A stretch of 64,000 nt of DNA from Purpureocillium takamizusanense (taxonomy: Eukaryota; Ascomycota; Sordariomycetes; Hypocreales; Ophiocordycipitaceae): assembly GCF_022605165.1 (NCBI RefSeq), contig NC_063070.1:2480001-2544000 (forward strand), given 5' to 3'. The notes under the pieces are model-generated. The model did no database searches. It saw only the letters and a list, made by a program, of their open reading frames with translations, and was not told the origin of the DNA. Each line of letters begins with the position of its first letter. Positions within the stretch are counted from its first letter, which is position 1. Positions 42,426 to 53,500 of the stretch are shown one piece after another. The translations under genes and the position numbers were made by a program.

Positions 42426-44759
42426 TTACTCACTCCCCTTTTCTCCATCCTCGCCGCCGCAGCCGTCACCGTCGTCACCACCTTCATCAGCATCGGCGTC
42501 GTCCTCCAACACGTCACCGTACGTGTCCACCAGCCAATGCAGAAACTCATCCCACTGCGCCTCCCACGCGCGCAGCACCCGGCGCCGCTCTTGGTCCTCG
42601 AGGCACGCGTGCTCCAGGCTCCACAGGACGAGCTGCTTCCACCCGAAGAGGTCCATGTCGGCCTTGCCCACCATGACCTGGTAGAAGTCGTGCGAGAGCG
42701 ACGATCTGCGTAAGTAGTACATTAGTATATCAGCGTCCGAGAGAGAAAAGGAATGAAGAAATAAAGAGAGGGGAGGAAGGATGATAGCCTACCTGAAAAT
42801 GGTCCCGTTGTCTGAGCTCACCGTGCAGTGCACATTCGCCGCCAGGAGCTGGTACATGGCGTGGCCCGCGACGCGGCCCGTCAAGCCGAGCACCTCGTTG
42901 GAGATGGGGCACAGCTCGAGGCAGACGCCGCGGGCGCGCATGCGCTGCATGACGTGCGGGTGGCGGGCGAGGGCGAAGCCGTGCCCGATGCGCCGCGCGC
43001 CCAGCAGCAGCGCGTCGACGAGGTTCTCGTCGGTCGCGGTGCCGCCCTCGAGCGTCTCGCCGCAGTGGAACAGGAACGGGATGGACATGCCCCCCTCTGC
43101 CGCCGCGCACCGCCGCTGGAAGGCGAGGAACTCGGGCACAAAGGCTTTGAGGGGGTGGCCCTTGCCTTCCTCGCCCATGATGTCGAAGCCTGGGAGGTTT
43201 GATGCGTTAGCGAGAGGGGAGTATGTCCAGGGAGGGTAGCGAGTGTTCCTGGAGTTGGGCGAATCGGGGGAATGGGTAGAAAGTGACTGCTGCTGGTACG
43301 CAAGGGCAGAAAGGAAGAGGGTAGTGGATGATAGGGGGAGGGAAGCTCACCGGCTATCCATTCCGGCCATCGCTTCTTGAATTCGAAACACTCGTCGAGC
43401 GCCGCCTCGACCTCGCGCGGCGAAAACACCCTGGGCGTGCAGTAGATAACCTTGATGCCGCCAAACTCCCGCCTATTGGCGGCCGCCTCGTCCTTGAAGC
43501 GGGTCACTTCGTCGACAATCATCTCCATGATACCGGCGTTGTCGATGGGCCCAGAGCCGTCATCGCGGTACAGCTGGTTGCTCGTCATAAAGTTGGGCCG
43601 GATCTCGGCGTACAGGATCCCGTCGGCAACCAGGTCCGCGAGGAAGCGCCTCGTGTACGTTCGGTACGCCGTCTCGTAGTTGAAGAGGCCCTTGATCATG
43701 CGCGTCCGCCCGTTGAACTTTTCCCAGGCCCTGTCGTGGCAGCACCATGTCCTCGGTCAGCCAAGCTCGCGCCGTGGCTATCATAATAACTGGGAAACGT
43801 CAAGGGGCGAGGGATGGTTCCCGAAGCGAAACTTACCCGTCGGCCGTCTGCAAGAAGTTGTGCGCCTCCTCCTCGTCAAACTCCATCTTGCCCACCAGCC
43901 ACTCCTCGGCCGTCATCATGCCGCCGTGTGCCTCAGCGAAGCGGTCCAGAAAATCCGCGAGGCGCATCGTCTGCCGTTGCTTGTACGCCGAACTGAAGAG
44001 ATTCCCAGGGTGCTCCCTGTTCGCGCTAAGCATGCAAAACTGTATCTCGCAGCGGTCAAAGGCGCTCCGATCCGTTAGCGGCACGTCGCTCGTGATGTGC
44101 ATGCGGTCCATGGTCTTGGCCACGTCGAGGAGCACCCGTGGCGGCAGGCAGGCATTGTAGTGGATGTGCAGGTGTGCGCCCTTGGGCATTCGCCGTGCCG
44201 CCGCGAACAGCTTCGTCTGCCCGATGAGCTCTACGTTGGACAAGAAGTGATCGCCCGCGAAGCGCCGGTGCGCCTGCCCAGCGTACCCCTGGCGCGGGGC
44301 CGCCCGCGCGTACACCTCGGCGTCGTCGAGCCGCCGCAGGGCCTTGATGATGCGCGCTGCCCGCCGCTCCAGGGCCGTTGCGCGTTGACGACATCGTGAG
44401 TCGAAGGCCAGTCCGCGTTCCACACCGAGAACGCTGTCGCGGTGCGCAAAGTATCCTTCTGTATCAAGGTTGCCGCTGCCGATCACCGAGTCCGGTTCAG
44501 TACTATACAGCCTTCGCGAACACTCCCACTGCCGTCTGTCCATGACGCCGAGGTCCTGGAGCTGGCCGTCAACCGCCCGCTGCGCCGACCGGACATCGTC
44601 GGCGCTGTCGTCCCGGAGCCGATGACAGAGATCGTCTCCGGCCGCGGGCTGTGCGTCCGTGTCGTTGCCCATTGTGCAATTGGGCGTGTGTGTGCCTGTA
44701 GCGTCTCTAAACGCCGCGTCGGCGCTCCTCTTGCGACTTTTCGCAGAGGTAGATCTCAT
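42426..44759 (-). CDS. Adenosine deaminase, CECR1/ADGF type
   Basis: Four exons (44759-43837, 43730-43351, 43189-42793, 42705-42426) give 659 residues in one frame, each junction with good GT-AG sites. Catalytic zinc motifs are H-L-H-I-H (196-200), F-H-C-G-E-T-L in exon 3, R-I-G-H-G-F-A-L, and S-S-D-N-G-T-I-F at the end of exon 3. The K-G-A-H-L-H-I-H-Y-N-A form and the overall size fit the ADGF/CECR1 branch and not classical Ada. The enzyme deaminates adenosine or a related nucleoside to the inosine form. Unlike animal ADGF proteins there is no signal peptide; the first 120 residues are polar, so it is probably intracellular. The C-terminal tail is Asp/Gly-rich. Purine salvage is the inferred role; some fungal members may act on other substrates. 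Confidence 0.88.
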
Positions 44760-46721
44760 GAGTGAGAAGAGCCGTGGCGTTGCGAGACCAATTTATGTCC
44801 CGCGGCTGAAGGCAAGCTCGAACCCGCACGGGGCCAGGTAGTCGCGAACAAAGAGAGCGACCGCGCTTGGATAAGGAGGGCTGCCGTGGTCGGTCTCGCC
44901 TTTGCGCCTCTTCCCGTGAGTTGATGCTGTCGAAAGGCTGTGAGCAACTCACATCATGACGGGCCTTTGACGTGACACAAGCGCGAGCTTTTATGCAATT
45001 TACTCGATGCTTCGCGGGCGCCCGTGACTCTGCCCTCTTGTGTGTACTGCCTAATAATGCCTAGGAGGCGCTGGCCGGGTCGCTGATGAGACGGCCGGGG
45101 AGGCTGTGAGGCTGTGGGCCTCGTGCAATGGCACCAGGCGGCCCGCCACTGGCAGGGCTGAAGGAGCCAGGCACGGCGAGGAACGTGGGTAGAAGACGGA
45201 GGGGAACGGTGACGGAGACGGTGGTGTTGACGCTGGCGGCAGGGCGCGTATCGTGCGTGTCGCCGTTTGGGGCAGGGAGGCAGTTCGGGCGCTTGAGGAC
45301 GGTGGTGACGCCGGAGTATGCGTGTGTGTCGATGGATGGGAGCCTCGCATCCACTTTGCTCGTGTCAGCCCGTTTGGCCTGCGGCGTGGTGGCCCAAGGA
45401 AGGCTAAGGGGCCCGCCGGTCTATCTGTTGCGGCCCTTGTTGTTCGTTTGTTGTCGAGATCCGTTGAGGCAGTGGCTGTGCTGGATTCCAAGTTGACGGA
45501 TTGACGATGCTGATGAGGTGTGGTGTTGAGGTGGGTACCTTAGAGGGTCCACTGCCGTCGGCCGCCATAAGGCTGGACACCGTGGGTGCCTGCATACCTA
45601 CCCCGATACCGATACCAACGGGCTAAAAGTTAGTTAGCTAGGACCCCTCCCAGGCAGACCGGTAGGCACCCTTCTCGGGCCTCCATCAACCCCAATCAGG
45701 TACCTTACTGGTTGTCATTCACACACGGGGAAAGCATCACTTACTCACCTTCACCCTTCACTCTCACTCGCTCTCACTCTCCCACAAGACACTCTTCATC
45801 ACGCAAACACACGCCCCGTGTATCATGCACCCACCAACGGCATGATAGCCCCGCGCTTCGTATGCACCATCCCGCCGCGCTTCTCAAACGACCACGCAGG
45901 CAACGGGACCACAGCCTCACCCACCTGTCCGTCCGTCGAGGGATGGGCCACGTCGGACCGATCGACGCACTTCATTCGCATCCTTTGTTCGACTTTGACA
46001 CGCCCTCAAGCCATAGCCTCACATAGCCCCTCCCTTGCCTCTGCTCCATCTCCCTGGATGCCATCATCATCGTCCCATTGAACCATGTAAAACGTGCAAT
46101 GGCCTCGCCTACAGATCGACGCCCAACACGCACACGCACAAGATGCGCCGCCGCCTGCAACCTCCTCCCTGCTCGTCAACAATAGTACAGGCTTCAAGAC
46201 GTCGTCGCACCTCCTGATCGCCAGATAACACCACGTAGAGCCGCCGTCGCACCGTCGCGCAGCTGCACATCACGCCCCACGAAAACCCAAGTCGACAAGG
46301 AGACGATGGAGAGAGAGGGAGGAAAGAGATGGAAGACGACGAAAACTAACACTCGTTGCGCGCTTCGGCGCTTCCCAAAGACATAAACTACCCCAGTCCC
46401 GTCTCACGGCCCATCACAAGGGCAGATGGCATACCCCAAACCCCGTCCTTCCAAAATCATGACCGCACGTCCACGTTGTTGCGTGCTCCCCGCAACTAGC
46501 ATCCCGTCCCAAAGTCCGGCAGGAGAAACGGAGCGCCAGAAACAAGTACCAGCGTGGATCCCAATACACAGATCGGAGGCAAGTGGTGACAAAAGAATCG
46601 ATTGGACGGACGGGTGGTAAAAGATACAGTGGTTACGACCGCGCGCAAACTCCCCCCCGCTGGGGATATGGCTGGGCTCACTTTCTCATGGTGATAGTTA
46701 GAGCTCGTGACCCAAATGGCA
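44760..46721. other. Intergenic, no gene accepted
   Basis: About 2 kb. Open frames here on both strands are low in complexity and have no domain. A GGTACCTTACTGG motif lies at 45699-45711. Confidence 0.4.
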
Positions 46722-47490
46722 TCACTCCTCGTCCTTGGCCGCAGCCGCACCGTCGGCCTTTTCCTCGTCCGGCTTGACCTCCTGCGTCGCGTCAGTCTGT
46801 GGTCAACTGGAATCAGTGCAGTCACACTAGACTTGGGGTGTTTTCCGCTGCGGCAGCACTGCCTCGCGGAGCGAAGCGCGCGCCATGCGCAGAGACAGAG
46901 CGAGAGGGCAACGTGGTGAAATCTCGGCGGACGTACCTTTTCGGCTGCCTTGACCGCTCCCGCGACCTTTTTCTCAGCGGCCTTGGAGTCAGCCTTGACC
47001 TGTTGTTGGGCCTGTCAGCGTGTCTGCGCGCGGATCGTCGTGGAAGCAAAGGTGAGTGAGTGACATGACGCGCCGCTCCTCGTCTTTATACGGCGTCGCC
47101 CCCCGGTCAGCCGCCCGCGCGCCAAACGACGTACCCTGCATGGGCGCTCGACGGACACCAAAACAGCCATGCATCAGAGGGCAGAGGAAGTGAACAAGAG
47201 GAGAAACCGCATCATACCTTGGTGGCAACCTTGCCCGCCGTCCCCTTCTTGGCCTTCTTGGTCACGCCGCCGGCCGTCTTCCCCGCGGCGCCGGCAGCGC
47301 TCTTCTTGGGGCCAGGCTTGCGCCCCGCGCCAGCGCCTGCGCCGCCGGTCGCGGGCTTGGTGGTGGTAGTGGTGGTGGCGGCGGCGGTTGTCTTGGTGCT
47401 CCGGCGCTTCTGGACGGGCGCCGTGTCGGGCACAGAGAAGACGCGCGGGCGCGAGTTGCCCGTCTGCGAGCGCGTGCCTTCGCGGACCAT
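46722..47490 (-). CDS. Small Lys/Ala-rich basic protein, three exons
   Basis: Exon 1 (47490-47218), exon 2 (46999-46937) and exon 3 (46796-46722) join in phase 0 to give 136 residues. The N terminus (M-V-R-E-G-T-R-S-Q-T-G-N-S-R-P-R-V-F) matches a conserved motif at the start of a family of small ascomycete proteins. The middle is Lys/Ala/Thr/Gly-rich (K-P-G-P-K-K-S-A-A-G), like a histone H1 tail, and exon 2 encodes alternating K and A residues. The last exon is acidic (V-K-P-D-E-E-K-A-D). There is no globular winged-helix domain, so it is not a true linker histone. A nuclear, nucleic-acid-binding role is inferred from composition only. Confidence 0.65.
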
Positions 47491-50400
47491 GATGGGCGGT
47501 TGATGGGGTGGATGGGATCGGGGCGCGGGCGGTGTTGATGCTTGGGTTGGAGAAAGGTTGCTTGCTCGCCCTGCTGGCACGCCTGGACGACGGACGGATG
47601 GTAATAAGGTGCCCAGGTATATTACCTAGTCTTGGCCAGCTGGGGGTGCGCTGCTGGCGTCGGTGTGTTGCTGCAACGCTGTTGTTTAACAAACTTGAGA
47701 GAGCGAGAGAGAGAGACAGAGACAGAGAGTGAAAGAGAAAGAGAAGGGCGCAGGGAGAAGCAGCAGAAGGTCCGTCACTCTTTCAATCTCTGGGCCAAAC
47801 GCGATGATGGAACGGGATGCGACCAGACGCGACGCGACCAGACGAAATGAGTCCAGATGGCCGGGGCTTTGTTGCTCTCCAGGTATGAGGTGAGCAGCAC
47901 GAACTGCGCAGCACGGTTGGGCTGGGCTAGGGGGGGAAACCTCCCGAGGTAATGCTCTAGGCAATCAAGCCCGGCCAGCCCAGGCCCAGGAGGAGGACCA
48001 GACCAGGCTGCTGTTGGGCCGGGGAGAGGGGGTGGTGGTCGCGCGCCTGGGGGGGAGGAGGAGATGACCAGCAACAAGAAGACGGGAGAATGGAAGCACC
48101 TCAGGACAGGACGGGATAGCGTAGGCCGTAGGGCCACCACCCACCGCCGCTGGAGCAGCGGCAGCGCCCAGCAGCAGCACGTTGCGCCATCGCCCCCCCT
48201 CCCCTTCCCGCGCCGCGGCCGCCTCCTCTCTCCCCTTGACAACCCACCTCAGCGCTTCCAGGTTGGAGTTGCTCCTCGTCAGCACAGCTACCTGTAGTAC
48301 CTAGCAGTCTCCAGCTCGCCGCAGTGCAGCACACGAGCGTCCGCCCTGTAACTGAGCAGTCACCCTCACGCCATGCGATCCAATGCCCCCCCGCCCCTGA
48401 CCCCCCCGTCGTCAATGCGCCGACCACGCAGGTGTTTGCCTGGAATCACCCGCTGGCGTCACCAACACCACCCGACCGCCGCCGCCTCCTCCTCCTCCTC
48501 CCCTTCATCCTCCACCTCCATTTCACCGTAGGAGGGAAAACTTCACCCATAACGGGCGCGGTCAAGCACCAATGTCCATGGGACGGTTCGTGCGTGCGTG
48601 CGTGCGTGCGTGTGTGTGTGTCGACATCAAAAACGTCTCTCGCGCTAGGCGGGAGCAAGACGAGCTCCCTCGCATAAAGGGAACCACGACGTCGTTGGCG
48701 CTGTCCGCGTCTAACCCGACTACACAGTATGTAGGTGTGAAATGTCAACAAGCGTCTTGCCCACATGCGCCCCCCCCCGGGCATCCGTCCATTTGTCCAC
48801 CCGTCCATCCATCAACTTCACAGGTGCTACTAACTACGTGCTGGTCTGGTTTTGTTGCACTCGCCCGCCCCCCTCCTCAATCCTGGTGCCCCCCTTCTCT
48901 CTGCGCTGCGCTTCTTGGGGGGGGGTTTCTTCCGAGTGCGCGGCCAGCTGGTCGCCCTCTCAGCAGCTTAATAATGGCAAAGCCAGGGCGAGCGGGCGGG
49001 TGCGAGGTATCTCGTACGCCAACCACCACCTACCTGCACCATCATGCCCATGGCGGCCACCACCACCACCCACCACGAACAAATAATAGTCTGGTACGTA
49101 GCAGGCCAGACTCGACTCATTGTTACTGTGCTCGGCGCTGGAGCGCTCGGCGCAAGAAAAAGAGAGCCTCCTCACGAGTGAGCTCAAATAAGTGAGAGCG
49201 GGGGACAGGTAGCCAACATCCAAGGAGGGCGGTACGCGCAGAGTGCTACCGCGTGTGCTTCCTTCCTTGGTCAATCTCATTGTCATATTCCCAAGTCTAT
49301 AAGGTAGTTACTCTCTTCCTGCACGTGCTATGTATCTTGTCCATTGCGACCATTCGAGCGCTAGGGACGCAACGGGCTGCTGTCCCCAGGGAAGACAACA
49401 GAGAGAGTGAGCGATGGGGGCGGTCAGGGTACGGTCCAGGTCATCTCTTCGTTACATTAGGAGGTACCTATCTTTCTTGGGGCAACAAACTCCGTACCAG
49501 CGCTGCCCCCATCTATCCGCAGCATCCAGTCCAGGGCCGTACGCTTCCAGGCTCTTTCATGCCCACCATGGATCTCGATGAGGCATGCCCTCCAAGACGC
49601 TCCAGAGCATATCACCCAAACGCGATGACTGCGTCGTGAGCAGGCTCATCCAGTCCACCAGCAGCAGCAGCAGCAGCACCACATCAGCAATGGAAGCGGC
49701 CCGGGGAGGCGCGCCGGGGGGAGCGGCGTTGGGGGAAGCTGCTTGGGCCAACCCGAGCCCCCCCGTGCCATGTTCCTGCGCGCCCCCCGCATCTCCGCTC
49801 CTCCCCCTCATTTGCCCAACTTTCCTGTTGTCCCTCTCCGCTGTCTCTCTTCCCCTCCGCCGCTCCCGCGCGCTCTCTCTCTCCATCTCTGTCTCTGTCT
49901 CTGTCATCCCTCCCCCTTCTACCTCTCCATCCCCCCCTCCATCCCCATCTGTTACTCTTCCGCCTATCCGTCTCCCCAGCCATGTCACGCGCAGGAGTAG
50001 TAGCCCCTGACTTTGGTGCAATCTGCCCCAGGTCCCTTCCCTCTGGACTGTTTGCTCCGTGCCGCTGACCCCCCCGGCGAAGGCTGAAGTAGCCCGCCCT
50101 CTTGGCCGCCGTAATCACACGCGCGCACGCACACTCACACGCTCACGCTCACGCACACGATCCTGAGCACTCATTCCCACTGGTCACATCTTTCTTTATT
50201 CGACTCGCCTCAGGTTGCCTCGTCTCCGTCTTCTATCTGCGCTTCGGCTGTGAGCCACATTTAGGCCTGTCTGTCACTACGCTCGTATGTCTGACATGTA
50301 AAACGTACATCACGCCGCCTCCCGCCCTGTATGTTTGCACGCTTGCCGAGGCGGCCCCTGGCCGAGGCTGGGCCACCACGCGCAGGTCGGCCGCCCAGGT

Positions 50401-50589
50401 CTGCGCGATATCTCTCGGCCCTTCAAGCGTCGCCGCTTGGCGCATCCCACACGCACGCACGAAGTACAATGCGTAAATGTACGCACGCCTCCTCACCTCT
50501 CGCCGCCCACGTCCCGTGTCGCACGCGCCTGATGCCGCCAGCGTTCCTATGTACTACGATACTTTCGTGCCTACACGCCCGATCCCGGC
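47491..50589. other. Long intergenic region rich in simple sequence
   Basis: About 3 kb of polypurine/polypyrimidine tracts, C and G runs, a GA-rich block at 47692-47745, a TGCG/TG microsatellite at 48588-48621, AGC repeats at 49661-49677 and CACA/CTCA-rich DNA at 50120-50160. CCTAGGTA-like motifs occur at 47621, 48291 and 49461. No gene was accepted. Confidence 0.45.
48588..48621. repeat. (TGCG)n-(TG)n microsatellite
   Basis: Five or so TGCG units followed by TG dinucleotides. Confidence 0.85.
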
Positions 50590-53500
50590 TCAGGCAAAGT
50601 AGCTCTTCCACAGCACGCCATCTAGGTCCTCGAGCTGTTCCTGCGTAAAGTACTGTTGTTTTTCGGGTTAGCTCTCAAGCGCACGTGCCTCTGCTGCCGG
50701 CATGCGACGCTCACCTTTTGGTCCACTGTCCAGCTGTCCTGTCTCGTCTTCTTGAATTCGCTCAGTATGGTCTTGGTCGCCTGGCCGACCATGCCCGGAT
50801 CGCCAGACGATTTGCGCGCGAGCGTGGCCAGCACCTCGGGCATCCACTTGGGCGGCGGCGTTGCGTAGGGGAACGCCTCGATGAGGGCACCCAGGCCCAG
50901 AATCGCTGCGTGGCGCCTGTTGGTCTGCTTCTGCATGTCCACGGGCGTCTCTGTACCCGCCGCGCTGCGGTTCTTCCGCGGCATCGGGTTTTGCTGCAGC
51001 TCCTGCTCGAACCGCGCCTTGAGTCGCGCGATGATGGGATCACGAATCCGGTGCGGCGAGCACCGGATCATGCCCGCCAGCGTTAGCGACGCGCACGAAC
51101 GCACCTCGAGCTGCGGGTCGCTCAGCATATCCGAAACCGCCGTGAACAGTGCGTCCCGCTGTGGCGCCTTGGTCAGGAAAATGCGCCGAAAGTAGATGAC
51201 CTGCATGTTCACCAGCGCGCGTAGCCTCTGGTGCCAGCTCGTGGCCGTGCGGCCGATCTTGATGAGCTCGTCGATGAACTTGCCGTCTTCGCCGTCGCGA
51301 AACGGGATATTGGCAAGGTGGCGGTACACGTGGTATGCCATCTTCATGAGCTCCGGGTCTTCCTTGACGTCCATCATGTGCAGCAGCTGCTCCATGAAGG
51401 GCGCCGCGAAAAAGGGCACCAGCTCCGTGCATTCGTGCGACGAGAGTGTGCAGTCGAGCCACATGAGCACCGTCTTGGAACCTGCAGTGTATGAGGATTG
51501 CTCCTGCTGCCCAGGCGTCCGCTCCTGTCGCCATTTCTCCAGCCGCTCAAAGATGCTGGTAATGGTGCCTGTGAGCTCCTCTGACGGCTGGTAAGGCCGA
51601 ATCCCAACGCTAGAGGCCTCCTTGTTTTGCTCCAGCATCTTCGGCACGCTCTCAAAGGACTCGTGGTAGCGCGACTTCTCAATCGCAGCCAGCACCCGGC
51701 CGATGGCCTCCCGCACTGCCTTGTACGGATGATCGATGTGCTCGACGAAGTGGTCGAGGATAGGCTTCGTGCCGCGAAAGTGCCATCCGCCGTCTGCGAC
51801 GATGAACTCGATCAGCTGCACCTTGGACGACTCTTTGAATGCAGCGTTGGACGACATGTCGAGCCGGAACGATTCGAGTCGCTCCACAATCTCATGCGAC
51901 CTCCGCGGATCTTTGGTGTCGAGAACGACGTGCAGGCAGGTGAGCCAGTACTGCAGGTTCTCAGGCGTCAAGTCTTGGGTGAGAATCTTGAGCATCATGG
52001 GCGCCGCAAACTCCCACACGCGGTTGCGCACCTCGACCGGGTCGTCGCTGGAACCGGCCAGCAGCGCACCCAATATCTCCGAGGTGGCACGGTGCTGGTG
52101 CTTATCGCTGCCATCGCCATACACTTCCTTGGTCAACTCCTTGACATCGTCTAGTGTGACTGCCGTCTTGCCGTAGTGCATCAGGTCGAACACGTGCATG
52201 AGCAGGTACACGTAGCTCATGCGAAACCTGTCAGTCGACTGATCCCGCGGCTCTTGCTTAAAGTACTCGAAGCACTGAGAGACCCATTCCCTCGTCAGGA
52301 TCTTGCCGATCTGCTCTCGAACCCGGTTCTCGAGCTCGTCGTAAATGTCAAAGGGTACCGGCCGCGCCCGAAACGCGGTAAACTTCTTGCCCCAGACGAG
52401 CCAGCCGGGGTGATCAAAGTCTACCATGTACTCGGCCTTTTGAGGATCCTTGAACGCATCCAGGAACTTTTCCGTGAATGCGGCGTCGCCCTTGTCGACG
52501 AGAATCTCGAGCCTGTTCCTGTCGCCCATTTCCTTCTCCATGAGATAGTTGGTGTAGTCATGGCCATATAGGGCGCGCATGTCAATCACCGTAAACAGTG
52601 CGGTGAACGAGTTAAGGTAATACCCTCTCAGTCCCGGATGCGGGTCATTTGTGCCCCGCGCCACGAGGTCGACGAATTCGCTGGGCGCAACATCCTCAAA
52701 GCGCAGGCACAGATTGGCCGCGAAGATGGCACATCGTGTAGCAATCTTCCAATGCGCACCCTGCGCCCTCTTAGTCAGCTCGAGACCCAGCGATGCCTTG
52801 GCATCTTCGACCTTCTTCCGCCTCTGCAGGATAAACTGGTGCCTCGTCTCGATGGCATCCGACACCTCCTCCGTCGGCTTGATGGTGTCGACCAGTGCAT
52901 CGTTTACCAGTATCGCGCGCTCGAGCGGCTTACCGAATTCGAACATCGTGTACAGCGCCGAGGAGCCCAGGTTTTGTATGGACGGCTTGTCAATAGCGGC
53001 CGTCTCGATGTAGAGACGCATGGCCTCGGGGGCAAACCGCCAGTCCTTCAGTATCGTTCTTTGAAGCGAAGTAAAGAGCAGCGTGTACATGCCACCCTTG
53101 ATTCGGTCGTGCTCATTCGCCTGGAGCGCGTTGCGCAGGCTCTCGAGGACAACGGGAATGACCACCGGCTTGCCGCCGATGAGAGCCTTGAGCGACGAGT
53201 CTTGGGCGCTCTGCGCCACCCTGCGGACGTCTGCATACAGGGAAAGGCAGGAGTGCGCCAGGTCCAGCAGCAGGCGCTTGTCCAGCTCGCTCTTGTGCCT
53301 GGCCGCAGCATTGTGCTTCATGCGGAGTATATGATATGCTTCGGCACGCTTGATGAGCAGCGGACGCGGGTAGACTTTCCGGAGCCCCTTGATTTTGAAG
53401 GCGGCAATATCTGCCTTGTAGAGTCTTACGTGCCTCTCCAACAAGTGCGCAGACCGTTCGATGCCCACATCCGTAATCCAGGTGCGATAGGCCGAGCACA

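Noticed and set aside
45051..45595. Two leftward Pro/Ser/Thr-rich frames
   Set aside because: No workable intron (the only GT-AG pair would be about 31 bp), no domain, no conservation that I can recall.
48572..49195. 207-codon frame over a TGCG microsatellite
   Set aside because: The repetitive R-A-C-V stretch derives from the microsatellite; the rest is low complexity.
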